NCBI GenBank assembly: GCA_964589725.1 | Contig: CAZPUJ010000642.1 | Coordinates: 1-9,175, forward strand | From: CAYSHJ01 sp964589725 | GTDB taxonomy: Bacteria; Planctomycetota; Planctomycetia; Planctomycetales; Planctomycetaceae | Length of the DNA stretch: 9,175 nucleotides | Direction of reading: 5' to 3' | Shown: positions 1 to 5,686 of the stretch, piece by piece | How positions within the stretch are numbered: the first letter of the stretch is position 1 | How the letters are laid out: the number at the start of each line of letters is the position of its first letter | Program-made: the position numbers and the translations under genes | The notes under the pieces: model-generated | Told to the model about the DNA's origin: nothing | What the model saw: the letters and a program-made list of their open reading frames with translations, nothing else | The model's database searches: none

Positions 1-453
1 GTCGAGCTATCGGATCGCGGGCTGCATCAAGGGGGACGAGTCGCCATTCGCCCCGGCTTTGTCACTCAGAGCCGCGACGGTCAGCCGCTCGCCCCGTTGC
101 TCGGCAGCTACACCGAGTACGACGGCGGCATCACCAGCTTCATGCACTTTCCCCTAATCTGGTACGTCGTCAGCAATGACCATGCGCTGCTGACTCGCTT
201 CACGCCGGTCTCACCGCTGGAGACCGAACTGGAGCTGACGTGGCTTGTGCGCGAGGATGCCGTCGAGGGACGCGACTACGATCCCGATGCCGTCTGCTGG
301 CTGTGGCGCGTCACCGCCGAGCAAGACAAGACGATCTGCGAAAACAACCAACGCGGCATTCTGTCGAGCCGCTATCAACCCGGGCCGTACACGACAGCCG
401 AATCTTCTGTGGACGACTTCGTGTCGTGGTATCTGCGGGAGGCGCGGGCATGA
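1..453 (+). CDS. Rieske-type aromatic ring-hydroxylating oxygenase, alpha subunit (C-terminal part)
   Basis: The frame is open from the first base, so the start and the N-terminal Rieske [2Fe-2S] domain lie outside the window; 150 residues remain. What is seen matches the end of the catalytic domain of Rieske oxygenase alpha subunits of the choline/glycine-betaine monooxygenase and ring-hydroxylating dioxygenase type. There is a beta-strand core (HFPLIWYVVSNDHALLTRF, from about residue 47), then an EQD segment (107-109) leading into a helix ending ENNQRGILS, then the family-typical YQPGPYTTAE (about 125-134) and a final FVSWYLREA. In this family an Asp in the EQD-like helix is the third ligand of the mononuclear iron; D109 is the candidate. 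The enzyme would use electrons from a reductase to oxygenate a small substrate in the cytoplasm. The substrate cannot be told from this part. No reductase or ferredoxin gene is visible downstream. Confidence 0.87.
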   Translation, partial: VELSDRGLHQGGRVAIRPGFVTQSRDGQPLAPLLGSYTEYDGGITSFMHFPLIWYVVSNDHALLTRFTPVSPLETELELTWLVREDAVEGRDYDPDAVCWLWRVTAEQDKTICENNQRGILSSRYQPGPYTTAESSVDDFVSWYLREARA

Positions 454-462
454 CGTCCGGTC

Positions 463-498
463 GGAAAGGACGAAAGGGACCGAAGGGATGAAAGAGAC
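463..498 (+). repeat. Four tandem copies of a degenerate 9-nt purine-rich unit
   Basis: Just after the oxygenase stop are four head-to-tail 9-mers: GGAAAGGAC, GAAAGGGAC, CGAAGGGAT and GAAAGAGAC. They differ from each other at two to four positions. The array is purine-rich on the plus strand and covers the only plausible ATG (488) of the broken reading frame that follows. It may be a small expanding microsatellite, or may supply ribosome-binding-like sequence. No function can be assigned. Confidence 0.5.
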
Positions 499-762
499 GG
501 GCAAGAGCGTCCATCCTCCGATAACCGTCCGCATGCCGGCCGATGCAAAGCACTTTTTCATTCGCGTCGATTACGAACTGCCAGCCGCATCCGCGAAACA
601 AGACAGCGTCGATGTTCTCTGGCACCGACCGGCGATGGCTTTTTGTCGCTTACGGGGACGATCTCCTACAACCTCGAAGGGAAGCCGATCCCCGCCGAGA
701 ACAACTCGCGCCGCGTATTCAATCACTTGTTTCGAGGCGGCCATATTGTGGAACGACATTGA
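488..762 (+). pseudogene. Small gene apparently broken by one frameshift, unknown product
   Basis: No single frame here encodes a convincing protein, but two adjoining frames each look protein-like. From the ATG at 488 one frame reads as a soluble protein containing VRMPADAKHFFIRVDYELP and QDSVDVLW, up to about 625-633, after which it turns into Arg/Ser/Pro-rich shadow sequence. The next frame then reads GDGFLSLTGTISYNLEGK and RVFNHLFRGGHIVERH, ending at a TGA at 760-762, with G/C-rich third codon positions. Losing one base (or gaining two) near 625-634 would join them into a protein of about 90 residues. The upstream SD-like sequence (GAAGGG) is too close to the ATG to be a good site. I do not recognise the family. 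The gap could be a real inactivating mutation, a sequencing error, or chance; no homology was tested. The gene would lie 34 bp after the oxygenase. Confidence 0.38.
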
Positions 763-824
763 GAAGAAGACACTTTCCCCAATCGTTCCGCTGGTCCTCG
801 TCTTGAAAAAGTCAATTCCCCATC

Positions 825-1907
825 ATGCCGAACAATCCCTCACGTCTGGAACGTCACGGTCGTGGTGCTCAGGCCGATCCGGCGAATCGGTTTGCGGCGT
901 GGCAGGTGGAACCGGATTTCGAGCACCTCGCGCCCGATGAATCGCCGGATGAACGTCCGGTGCGGACACAGTTCATTCCTGATCGGACGCGGACAATCGT
1001 CAGCGAGAACGACAGCCCGGACATTCCGTTTCGGTACAGCGTGAATCCGTATCGTGGCTGCGAGCATGGCTGCGCTTACTGCTACGCCAGGCCGACGCAC
1101 GAGTATCTCGGCTTCAACGCGGGACTGGATTTCGAGAGCCGCATTCTGGTGAAAGAGCGAGCACCGGAATTGTTTCGCGATTGGTTGGCTCGCGATGCAT
1201 GGCGGCCGGAGATCGTCGCGTTCTCCGGCGTGACCGATTGTTACCAACCGGCCGAGCGGCGGTTCGAACTGACTCGGGGCTGCCTGCAAGTCGCGGCCGA
1301 TTGCAGTCAGCCGATTGGCATCGTCACGAAGAACGCGCTCATTGCGCGTGACATCGATGTGCTGCAACGGATGGCCGAGCGACACACGATTCGTGTGCTG
1401 CTCAGCGTCACGACGTTAGACTCGACGCTGGCGAGGACTCTGGAGCCGCGAACGAGTTCGCCGGAGGCTCGACTGCGCACGATTCGCGAGTTGACAGACG
1501 CAGGTGTCGAAACATGCGTGATGGTTGCACCGGTGATTCCCGGTCTGAACGACAGTGAGATGCCGGCAATCTTACAGGCGGCGAAAGAGGCCGGGGCGGT
1601 CGGGGCGAATTACATTTTGCTGCGTTTGCCGCTGACCGTGCGTCCGGTGTTTCTCGATTGGCTGGCGAAGGCGGTGCCGACGAAGAAGGACAAGGTCGAA
1701 TCGCTGCTGCGGGCGACTCGCGGTGGCGAGCTGAATGACTCGCAGTTCGGAAGACGTCAACGCGGCGAGGGCCAGATTGCGGAGCAGATCGCGCAGACCT
1801 TTCGCGTGTTCGCGACAAGGCTCGATCTTGGCCGCAAGCTGCCACCACTGGAAACGCAATTCTTCAGGCCGCCGCCGCCCCGCTCCGGGCAATTGCGGCT
1901 ATTTTGA
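825..1907 (+). CDS. PA0069 family radical SAM protein (SplB-like, COG1533)
   Basis: 360 residues, the usual length for this group. After a polar N-terminal extension (1-65) with the family-like stretch TQFIPDRTRTIVSENDSPDI comes the radical SAM core. The [4Fe-4S] cysteines are in NPYRGCEHGCAYCYARP: C79, C83 and C86, the standard CX3CX2C spacing. FSGVTDCYQPAERRFELTRG (from about residue 129) and TKNALIARD (about 164) are typical of COG1533 proteins related to spore photoproduct lyase; VAPVIPGLND (about 231-240) fits a late strand of the TIM barrel. The C-terminus is basic and Pro-rich. The protein would bind S-adenosylmethionine and cleave it reductively to make a 5'-deoxyadenosyl radical in the cytoplasm. 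The substrate of the PA0069 group is not known to me, so DNA repair is only suggested by distant kinship. The ATG at 825 has no clear Shine-Dalgarno sequence but fits the conserved start of homologues. It is not obviously co-transcribed with its neighbours. Confidence 0.93.
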   Translation: MPNNPSRLERHGRGAQADPANRFAAWQVEPDFEHLAPDESPDERPVRTQFIPDRTRTIVSENDSPDIPFRYSVNPYRGCEHGCAYCYARPTHEYLGFNAGLDFESRILVKERAPELFRDWLARDAWRPEIVAFSGVTDCYQPAERRFELTRGCLQVAADCSQPIGIVTKNALIARDIDVLQRMAERHTIRVLLSVTTLDSTLARTLEPRTSSPEARLRTIRELTDAGVETCVMVAPVIPGLNDSEMPAILQAAKEAGAVGANYILLRLPLTVRPVFLDWLAKAVPTKKDKVESLLRATRGGELNDSQFGRRQRGEGQIAEQIAQTFRVFATRLDLGRKLPPLETQFFRPPPPRSGQLRLF

Positions 1908-1927
1908 GCGGACGAGTGGATGATATT

Positions 1928-1935
1928 AAGGAGGA
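1928..1935 (+). promoter_or_regulatory. Strong Shine-Dalgarno sequence of the short leader frame
   Basis: AAGGAGGA is a near-complete match to the anti-Shine-Dalgarno complement, five bases before a GTG codon at 1941. It is the strongest such site in the window and does not serve the symporter, whose own site is at 1990-1995. Its only obvious client is the 16-codon frame 1941-1991. Confidence 0.55.
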
Positions 1936-1940
1936 ATCAC

Positions 1941-1991
1941 GTGTTCGACATCTTGATTTGCCAGGCACAAAGTAGAAGCTTGACCTGTTGA
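1941..1991 (+). CDS. Candidate 16-residue leader peptide upstream of the symporter
   Basis: A GTG-started frame encodes MFDILICQAQSRSLTC and stops with TGA at 1989-1991, ten bases before the symporter ATG at 2002. The symporter's own Shine-Dalgarno sequence (GAGGAA, 1990-1995) begins inside the leader's stop codon, so a ribosome ending here would sit over the symporter initiation site. That arrangement is known from translational coupling and from leader-peptide control. The peptide has no run of Glu, Asp or another single amino acid codon, so classical attenuation is not supported. An in-frame ATG at 1920 exists but would lie before the strong ribosome site. It may equally be a chance frame; the strong, well-placed ribosome site is the main argument. 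Confidence 0.35.
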   Translation: MFDILICQAQSRSLTC

Positions 1992-1995
1992 GGAA
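1990..1995 (+). promoter_or_regulatory. Ribosome-binding site fixing the symporter start
   Basis: GAGGAA is followed by six bases and then ATG at 2002. This supports ATG 2002 over the in-frame TTG at 1999, which would be only three bases from the site. Confidence 0.6.
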
Positions 1996-2001
1996 CGATT
2001 G

Positions 2002-3363
2002 ATGGAACCCGCTCAACCGACGAAGCGGCTCGCGCTGCACTGGCAAATTTTGATTGGGCTATTGATCGGTGCGACGGGCGGTCTGATCGCGAGGCGAATT
2101 TGGCCAACGTCAGCGTCTGGCACGATCGATCCGACGTTGGAATCGCTGACGAACTTGGGCGACTTCGTGGGGAAGATCTTCTTGAGGTTGATCTTCATGG
2201 TGGTCGTGCCGTTGGTTTTCTCGGCTCTGACATTGGGAGTGGCCGAGATTGGCGATGTGCGGCGGTTAGGGCGTCTGGGCGTGCGCACACTGGTGATGAC
2301 GTTGATTCTGTCGTCGGCATCCGTCGCCATCGGACTGACCTTTGCCAATACCGTGAGACCGGGGGCACGCATGTCCGCGGCGAAACAGGCGGAGCTTCGA
2401 GAAAAGTACTCTTTGAAAGACGCGGATGCGGTCAAGAAGGCAGAGAAGTCCAAGTCGGTCCGCACCGCGTTATTGGACATCATTCCGCAGAATCCCCTGC
2501 AAGAAATGGTGGGGGCGCTCGACGGCAGTTCGCCGGGCGGAGGCATGCTGGCGGTGATGTTCTTCGCGCTGGTTTGCGGCGTCGCGATTTCTGTTTCTCC
2601 CGATCGGACAGCTCCACTGCTAGGGGTGCTCGAAGGTGTCTACGACGTGGCGATGGTCGTGATCGGCTGGGCGATGAAGTTCGCACCGATCGGTGTCGCC
2701 GGGCTCATGTTCGCGCTGACAGCCACGTTGGGAGTGGACATTCTGCAGACGTTGATTTGGTACGTCGGGACGGTATTGGCCGCGCTGGCGTTGCACATGT
2801 TCGGCGTGTACTCGCTGGTCGTATCGCTGGTGGCGCGGATGTCGCCGCGGTATTTCTTTGGCAGAATCAGTGAGGTGTTGCTGACGGCGTTCGCCACATC
2901 GTCGTCGAATGCCACACTGCCGACGTCGCTGAGAGTCGCTGAAGCCAATTTGGGGGTGCGTCGCGAAGTCGCCAACTTCGTGCTGACGGTCGGCTCGACC
3001 GCGAATCAGAATGGCACGGCGCTGTACGAAGGGATCACGGTTCTGTTTCTCGCGCAGGTATTCGGCGTCGAGCTGACCTTCGCGAAGCAGACGCAGGTCG
3101 TACTCATGTCTGTGCTAGCGGGCGTCGGCACGGCCGGCGTTCCTGGCGGTTCGTTGCCGTTGGTGGTCCTCGTGCTCATATCGGTCGGCGTGCCGGCGGA
3201 GGGAATCGGCATCATTTATGGCGTGGATCGGTTGCTCGACATGTGCCGCACGACACTCAACGTCACGGGCGATCTGGCCGTGGCAGTGTGTGTGGACCGA
3301 GGTGAGTCAGTGGTTTCAGGTGGAAAGGTGTTCGGAAATTCGTCGCAGATCGACGAGCGGTAG
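2002..3363 (+). CDS. Dicarboxylate/amino acid:cation symporter (DAACS/SDF family), probably for glutamate or aspartate
   Basis: 453 residues, a multi-pass inner-membrane carrier that imports an acidic substrate with Na+ or H+. Hydrophobic segments run through the whole length, including QILIGLLIGATGGLIA near the N-terminus. A charged insert (about 119-158, KQAELREKYSLKDADAVKKA) lies between early membrane segments. The hairpin serine motif is SSSNATLP (about 300-307). NQNGT (335-339) is in the place of the archetypal NMDGT, AGVPGG (378-383) is the second hairpin tip, and DRLLDMCRTTLNVTGD (409-424) is the substrate-binding helix. By comparison with GltPh, D413 matches the Asp that binds the substrate amino group and R416 the Arg that binds the side-chain carboxylate; N420 and D424 are cation-site residues. 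That combination favours glutamate/aspartate over C4-dicarboxylates as in DctA. NQNGT lacks the usual Met and Asp, so sodium coupling may differ. A response regulator follows 105 bp downstream. Confidence 0.95.
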   Translation: MEPAQPTKRLALHWQILIGLLIGATGGLIARRIWPTSASGTIDPTLESLTNLGDFVGKIFLRLIFMVVVPLVFSALTLGVAEIGDVRRLGRLGVRTLVMTLILSSASVAIGLTFANTVRPGARMSAAKQAELREKYSLKDADAVKKAEKSKSVRTALLDIIPQNPLQEMVGALDGSSPGGGMLAVMFFALVCGVAISVSPDRTAPLLGVLEGVYDVAMVVIGWAMKFAPIGVAGLMFALTATLGVDILQTLIWYVGTVLAALALHMFGVYSLVVSLVARMSPRYFFGRISEVLLTAFATSSSNATLPTSLRVAEANLGVRREVANFVLTVGSTANQNGTALYEGITVLFLAQVFGVELTFAKQTQVVLMSVLAGVGTAGVPGGSLPLVVLVLISVGVPAEGIGIIYGVDRLLDMCRTTLNVTGDLAVAVCVDRGESVVSGGKVFGNSSQIDER

Positions 3364-3468
3364 ACGACAGAAGCACCATTTGTTAGATGAAGTGCGCTAC
3401 GGGAACGGTCGAATCGGCGATGTGGTCCCGATCGACTTGCGGCAGGAATGGGACAAAAGGCGTCACCC

Positions 3469-4353
3469 ATGACTCGGGTATTGATTGTCGAGGATAGCCA
3501 GGCGCAGGCGGCGCTCCTGAAGGGGATGCTGGAATCGCAAGGCTACGACGTCATCGTCGTGCCCAATGGAGCGGCGGCCTTGACGTGGCTGAGTCAGCAG
3601 ACGCCGCACCTCATACTGGTCGACTGGTTAATGCCCGGAATGAATGGCCTGGAGTTGATCGAGCTTGTTCGGCAACAGTATCCGAAAGTTCCGTCGGTGC
3701 TGATCACGGAATTCGGAAGCGAGGAAGTCGCGGCCGAGGCGCTGCAACGCGGAGCCGTTAGTTACATCCCGAAACGCCGTTTGCAGAATGACTTGTTCCG
3801 CACGTTGGACAGTATCTTCAGCGTGGCGAATGCCAATCCTCGGCACCAGAAATTGTTGGAATGCTGGGCCGGGAATGAGTCACGATTCATGCTCGACAAC
3901 GACGTCTCTATCGTGCCGCATTTGGCGTCGCACCTGACGGCCGGCCTGACGTTGATGCATCTGTGCGATGAAACCACATCGCTGCGAGTCCACTTGGCTC
4001 TGTCCGAAGCGCTGATAAACGCGATCTATCACGGGAACCTGGAACTGAGTTCCTTGCTGCGCGAAGACAGCGGAGTGAGTTGGCGAAAACTGTCACCGCA
4101 ACGGATCCACGAACAGCCGTATTGCAACCGCAAGGTGTTGGTGCATTCACAGCTCGCGCGAGACAAGGCCACATTCGTCATTCGCGATGAGGGACCGGGG
4201 TTCGACCCGACCAAGCTGCCCGACCCGCGCATTCCCGGAAATCTGGAGAAAATCAGCGGCCGCGGCATGCTGCTCATCCACAGTTTCATGGATGAGATTC
4301 AACACAACGCCGTCGGTAACGAGATCACACTCATCAAACGGCGGGCTGGGTAG
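3469..4353 (+). CDS. Response regulator fused to an RsbW-like histidine-kinase-type ATPase (putative anti-sigma/serine kinase output)
   Basis: 294 residues, cytoplasmic. Residues 1-120 are a CheY-like receiver: the acidic pair is E8/D9 in VLIVEDS, the phosphate acceptor D52 in LILVDWLMPGMNG, the switch Thr T80, and the conserved Lys K102 in YIPKR. After a linker, residues about 150-294 form a HATPase_c_2 (RsbW/SpoIIAB-like) domain. Its N-box is SEALINAIYHGNLE (E180, N184, H188), its G1 box RDEGPGFD (239-246), and its G2 box GRGMLLI (264-270). A DHp domain with a phosphorylatable His is absent, so it is not a hybrid histidine kinase. In this family such ATPases phosphorylate anti-sigma-factor antagonists on Ser or hold a sigma factor; here phosphorylation of the receiver would gate that activity. 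No STAS, PP2C or sigma gene is in the window, so partners are unknown. ATG 3469 was chosen because AAAAGG lies eight bases before it and MTRVLIVEDS is the normal receiver start; an in-frame ATG at 3448 would add seven residues. Confidence 0.92.
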   Translation: MTRVLIVEDSQAQAALLKGMLESQGYDVIVVPNGAAALTWLSQQTPHLILVDWLMPGMNGLELIELVRQQYPKVPSVLITEFGSEEVAAEALQRGAVSYIPKRRLQNDLFRTLDSIFSVANANPRHQKLLECWAGNESRFMLDNDVSIVPHLASHLTAGLTLMHLCDETTSLRVHLALSEALINAIYHGNLELSSLLREDSGVSWRKLSPQRIHEQPYCNRKVLVHSQLARDKATFVIRDEGPGFDPTKLPDPRIPGNLEKISGRGMLLIHSFMDEIQHNAVGNEITLIKRRAG

Positions 4354-4360
4354 GTGCTCA

Positions 4361-4431
4361 TTGCGGATTGGCGATTTCGGATCGCGATGAGCTGCTCACT
4401 CAATCCGCGCTCCCAAATCCGAAATCCGCAA
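4361..4431. repeat. Imperfect palindromic repeat between convergent genes, possible bidirectional terminator
   Basis: The interval contains two nested inverted pairs: TTGCGGATT (4361-4369) against AATCCGCAA (4423-4431), and ATTTCGGAT (4374-4382) against ATCCGAAAT (4417-4425). An alternative pairing joins GCGGATTG (4363-4370) with CAATCCGC (4401-4408). The short words GCGGAT and TTCGGAT recur as in known interspersed palindromic (REP-like) sequences of many bacterial genomes. It fills the 85-bp gap between the stop of the response regulator and the stop of the glycine-rich protein gene. A fold in RNA of either strand would be possible, but no U-run follows, so a classical intrinsic terminator is not shown. 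Confidence 0.6.
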
Positions 4432-4438
4432 ACGGCCG

Positions 4439-5335
4439 TCAGTCTTTCTTCACCGTTGCCGCATCCTTTACCCGGCTGATGCGGGTCGACGATGTCGCAG
4501 TCTTCGCGTCTTCGGTTTGCTCATTTACGCGAACCACCGCGGTCGAGAAAATCTGCTGAGCGCGATGGAGCTGTTCGGGCGAGAAGTACGGTGATGGCGC
4601 TCGACCCCCCAAATGCGGAATCGACTTCGCAGCCAACTGCTCCCAGCTCATCTTGTCGGTGAGGTGCCACGCGGCGGCTTGAGCACTCTGGGCCTCCAGT
4701 TGCCCATTTGCGACCTGCGTCAGCAATTCCTTCAATATCGGGTCTTCGCTGAATTCCTCGACCTTCGCGATTTGATACGTCATGCCAGGCGAAGGATCGG
4801 GCTTGCCGTGTTCCAGGCAAACCGACCGATACGCCACTCGCACAATCCGATCCGGAGGAACAGAGAAGAATCCGCCACCCTGACCGCCTCCACCAAGACC
4901 ACCTCCGCCAAGACCACCACCGCCTTGGCCGCCGCCGCCGAGACCGCCCCCTTGCTGCTGATTACCGCCACCGCCTTGGCCGCCGCCGCCTAAGCCACCT
5001 CCACCCAAACCTCCGCCGCCTCGGTTTCCGCCGCCGAAGCCGCCCTGCCGCAACACCTGCTTGCCAATGAATGCCGCGGGGAACTCCACATTCAGCGGTT
5101 TATCGCCTTTGTTCTCAATGAACAGTTTGCCTCCCAAAGCGTCCTTGGGAACCATTTTCACTTCGAGGATCCCTCGCTCGATGCCTTCGAAGACATCCAT
5201 CTGTTCGGCGGACGCGTCGAACTTGACGGCCGGAACAACCTTCTTGGGCTTCTTCGCGTCGGCCGAAAGGCCCGGAGCCACAAACGTCAAAGCCAACACC
5301 CCAACCAATGCCCACGGACGCCAACGGCAAAACAT
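4439..5335 (-). CDS. Secreted protein with a glycine-rich central region, unknown function
   Basis: 298 residues from ATG 5335, preceded by AAGGAA at a good distance on the minus strand. A longer in-frame start at 5464 would put 43 unconserved-looking Arg-rich residues before the signal peptide and is rejected. Residues 1-25 form a Sec signal peptide: basic start, hydrophobic WALVGVLALTFVAPGL, cleavage near LSADA. The N-domain (26-97) is soluble. Residues 98-155 are almost only glycine with periodic Leu, Gln and Asn (GGGGLGGGG, GGGGQGGGG and a GNQQQGGG break). The C-domain (156-298) starts FFSVPPDRIVRVAYRSVCLEHGKPDPSP and is predicted mixed alpha/beta; a similar C-domain seems common in planctomycete secreted proteins, but I know no function for it. 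It would be exported; the glycine stretch is probably a flexible linker or structural coil. No catalytic motif was seen. It is transcribed away from the phosphotransferase gene. Confidence 0.85.
   Translation of the reverse strand: MFCRWRPWALVGVLALTFVAPGLSADAKKPKKVVPAVKFDASAEQMDVFEGIERGILEVKMVPKDALGGKLFIENKGDKPLNVEFPAAFIGKQVLRQGGFGGGNRGGGGLGGGGLGGGGQGGGGNQQQGGGLGGGGQGGGGLGGGGLGGGGQGGGFFSVPPDRIVRVAYRSVCLEHGKPDPSPGMTYQIAKVEEFSEDPILKELLTQVANGQLEAQSAQAAAWHLTDKMSWEQLAAKSIPHLGGRAPSPYFSPEQLHRAQQIFSTAVVRVNEQTEDAKTATSSTRISRVKDAATVKKD
4871..5044 (-). repeat. Glycine-codon low-complexity repeat inside the secreted protein gene
   Basis: This interval encodes the 58-residue glycine-rich segment. At DNA level it is built from degenerate copies of a short unit of GGN codons with a CTT or CAA codon every four to five codons. 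The glycine codons are mixed (GGC, GGT, GGA), so it is not a pure trinucleotide expansion. Such tracts can change length by slippage or recombination. Confidence 0.75.
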
Positions 5336-5686
5336 GACTGTGTTCCTTTGCGAGAGGGAATCAGGCTTCACGAGTTCTGGGCGGTGCCTCCGGCGCGCCG
5401 CCAATGTGGAACTTATCGCCGCTCGGTGGGGCGAATTCAACAGAAACTTTCGACCATCGGCCAAATTCGCCGATGACCGTCCGAAGCCGCCGAGAATTCA
5501 GGCAAGATTGCCGGAAGCTGAAACGATCGTTCGCGGCGTGCGATCTCCGCAAACTTGCCGCGTCGCGCCGTGCGTATGGATCGCTGAGACACAAAGGGGG
5601 GAGACGCCGTCAAAAAAAGGGCGGCGGCTTTCTCGGCGGGCCCTCTGACTGTTTGCCGCGTTCGTTCGCCCGGATATTCTCGCGGC
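5336..5686. other. Divergent intergenic region (351 bp) with hairpins and a possible promoter
   Basis: No convincing gene lies here; the frames that cross it are Arg/Ser/Pro-rich and lack protein-like features. It must hold the promoters of the minus-strand glycine-rich protein gene and the plus-strand phosphotransferase gene. Two stem-loops are visible: CATCGGC/GCCGATG (5455-5461 and 5469-5475, 7-nt loop) and CGCCG/CGGCG (5605-5609 and 5622-5626) around an A7 run. The first is a candidate operator or structured leader; nothing ties either to a regulator. Confidence 0.5.
5653..5680 (+). promoter_or_regulatory. Weak sigma70-like promoter just before the phosphotransferase start
   Basis: TTGCCG (5653-5658), a 16-bp spacer and TATTCT (5675-5680) each match four of six consensus bases. 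The ATG is at 5687, six bases after the -10 box, where transcription would be expected to start. The gene also lacks a Shine-Dalgarno sequence, so a leaderless mRNA is possible. The match is weak enough to occur by chance. Confidence 0.25.

Noticed and set aside
245..940. 231-codon plus-strand frame bridging the oxygenase end, the intergenic region and the radical SAM start
   Set aside because: Its ends are shadows of the two real genes; only the middle part (488 to about 630) looks like protein, and that is reported as half of a frameshifted gene.
2100..2873. 257-codon plus-strand frame inside the symporter gene
   Set aside because: The product is almost all Arg, Gly and Asp and overlaps a gene with clear membrane segments and motifs in another frame.
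3364..3468. Extra gene or regulatory element between symporter and response regulator
   Set aside because: No protein-like frame, strong hairpin or promoter pair was found in this short gap.
4871..5044. Repetitive DNA considered as a CRISPR-like array or VNTR
   Set aside because: There are no spacers and no fixed repeat unit; it encodes an uninterrupted glycine tract in frame with the gene.
5605..5626. CGCCG/CGGCG stem around an A7 run considered as a terminator
   Set aside because: The homopolymer run is in the loop, not after the stem, on either strand, and no gene ends there.
5061..5648. 195-codon plus-strand frame over the start of the glycine-rich protein gene and the intergenic region
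   Set aside because: It is antisense to a gene with signal peptide and ribosome site, and the rest is Arg/Ser-rich without protein-like pattern.
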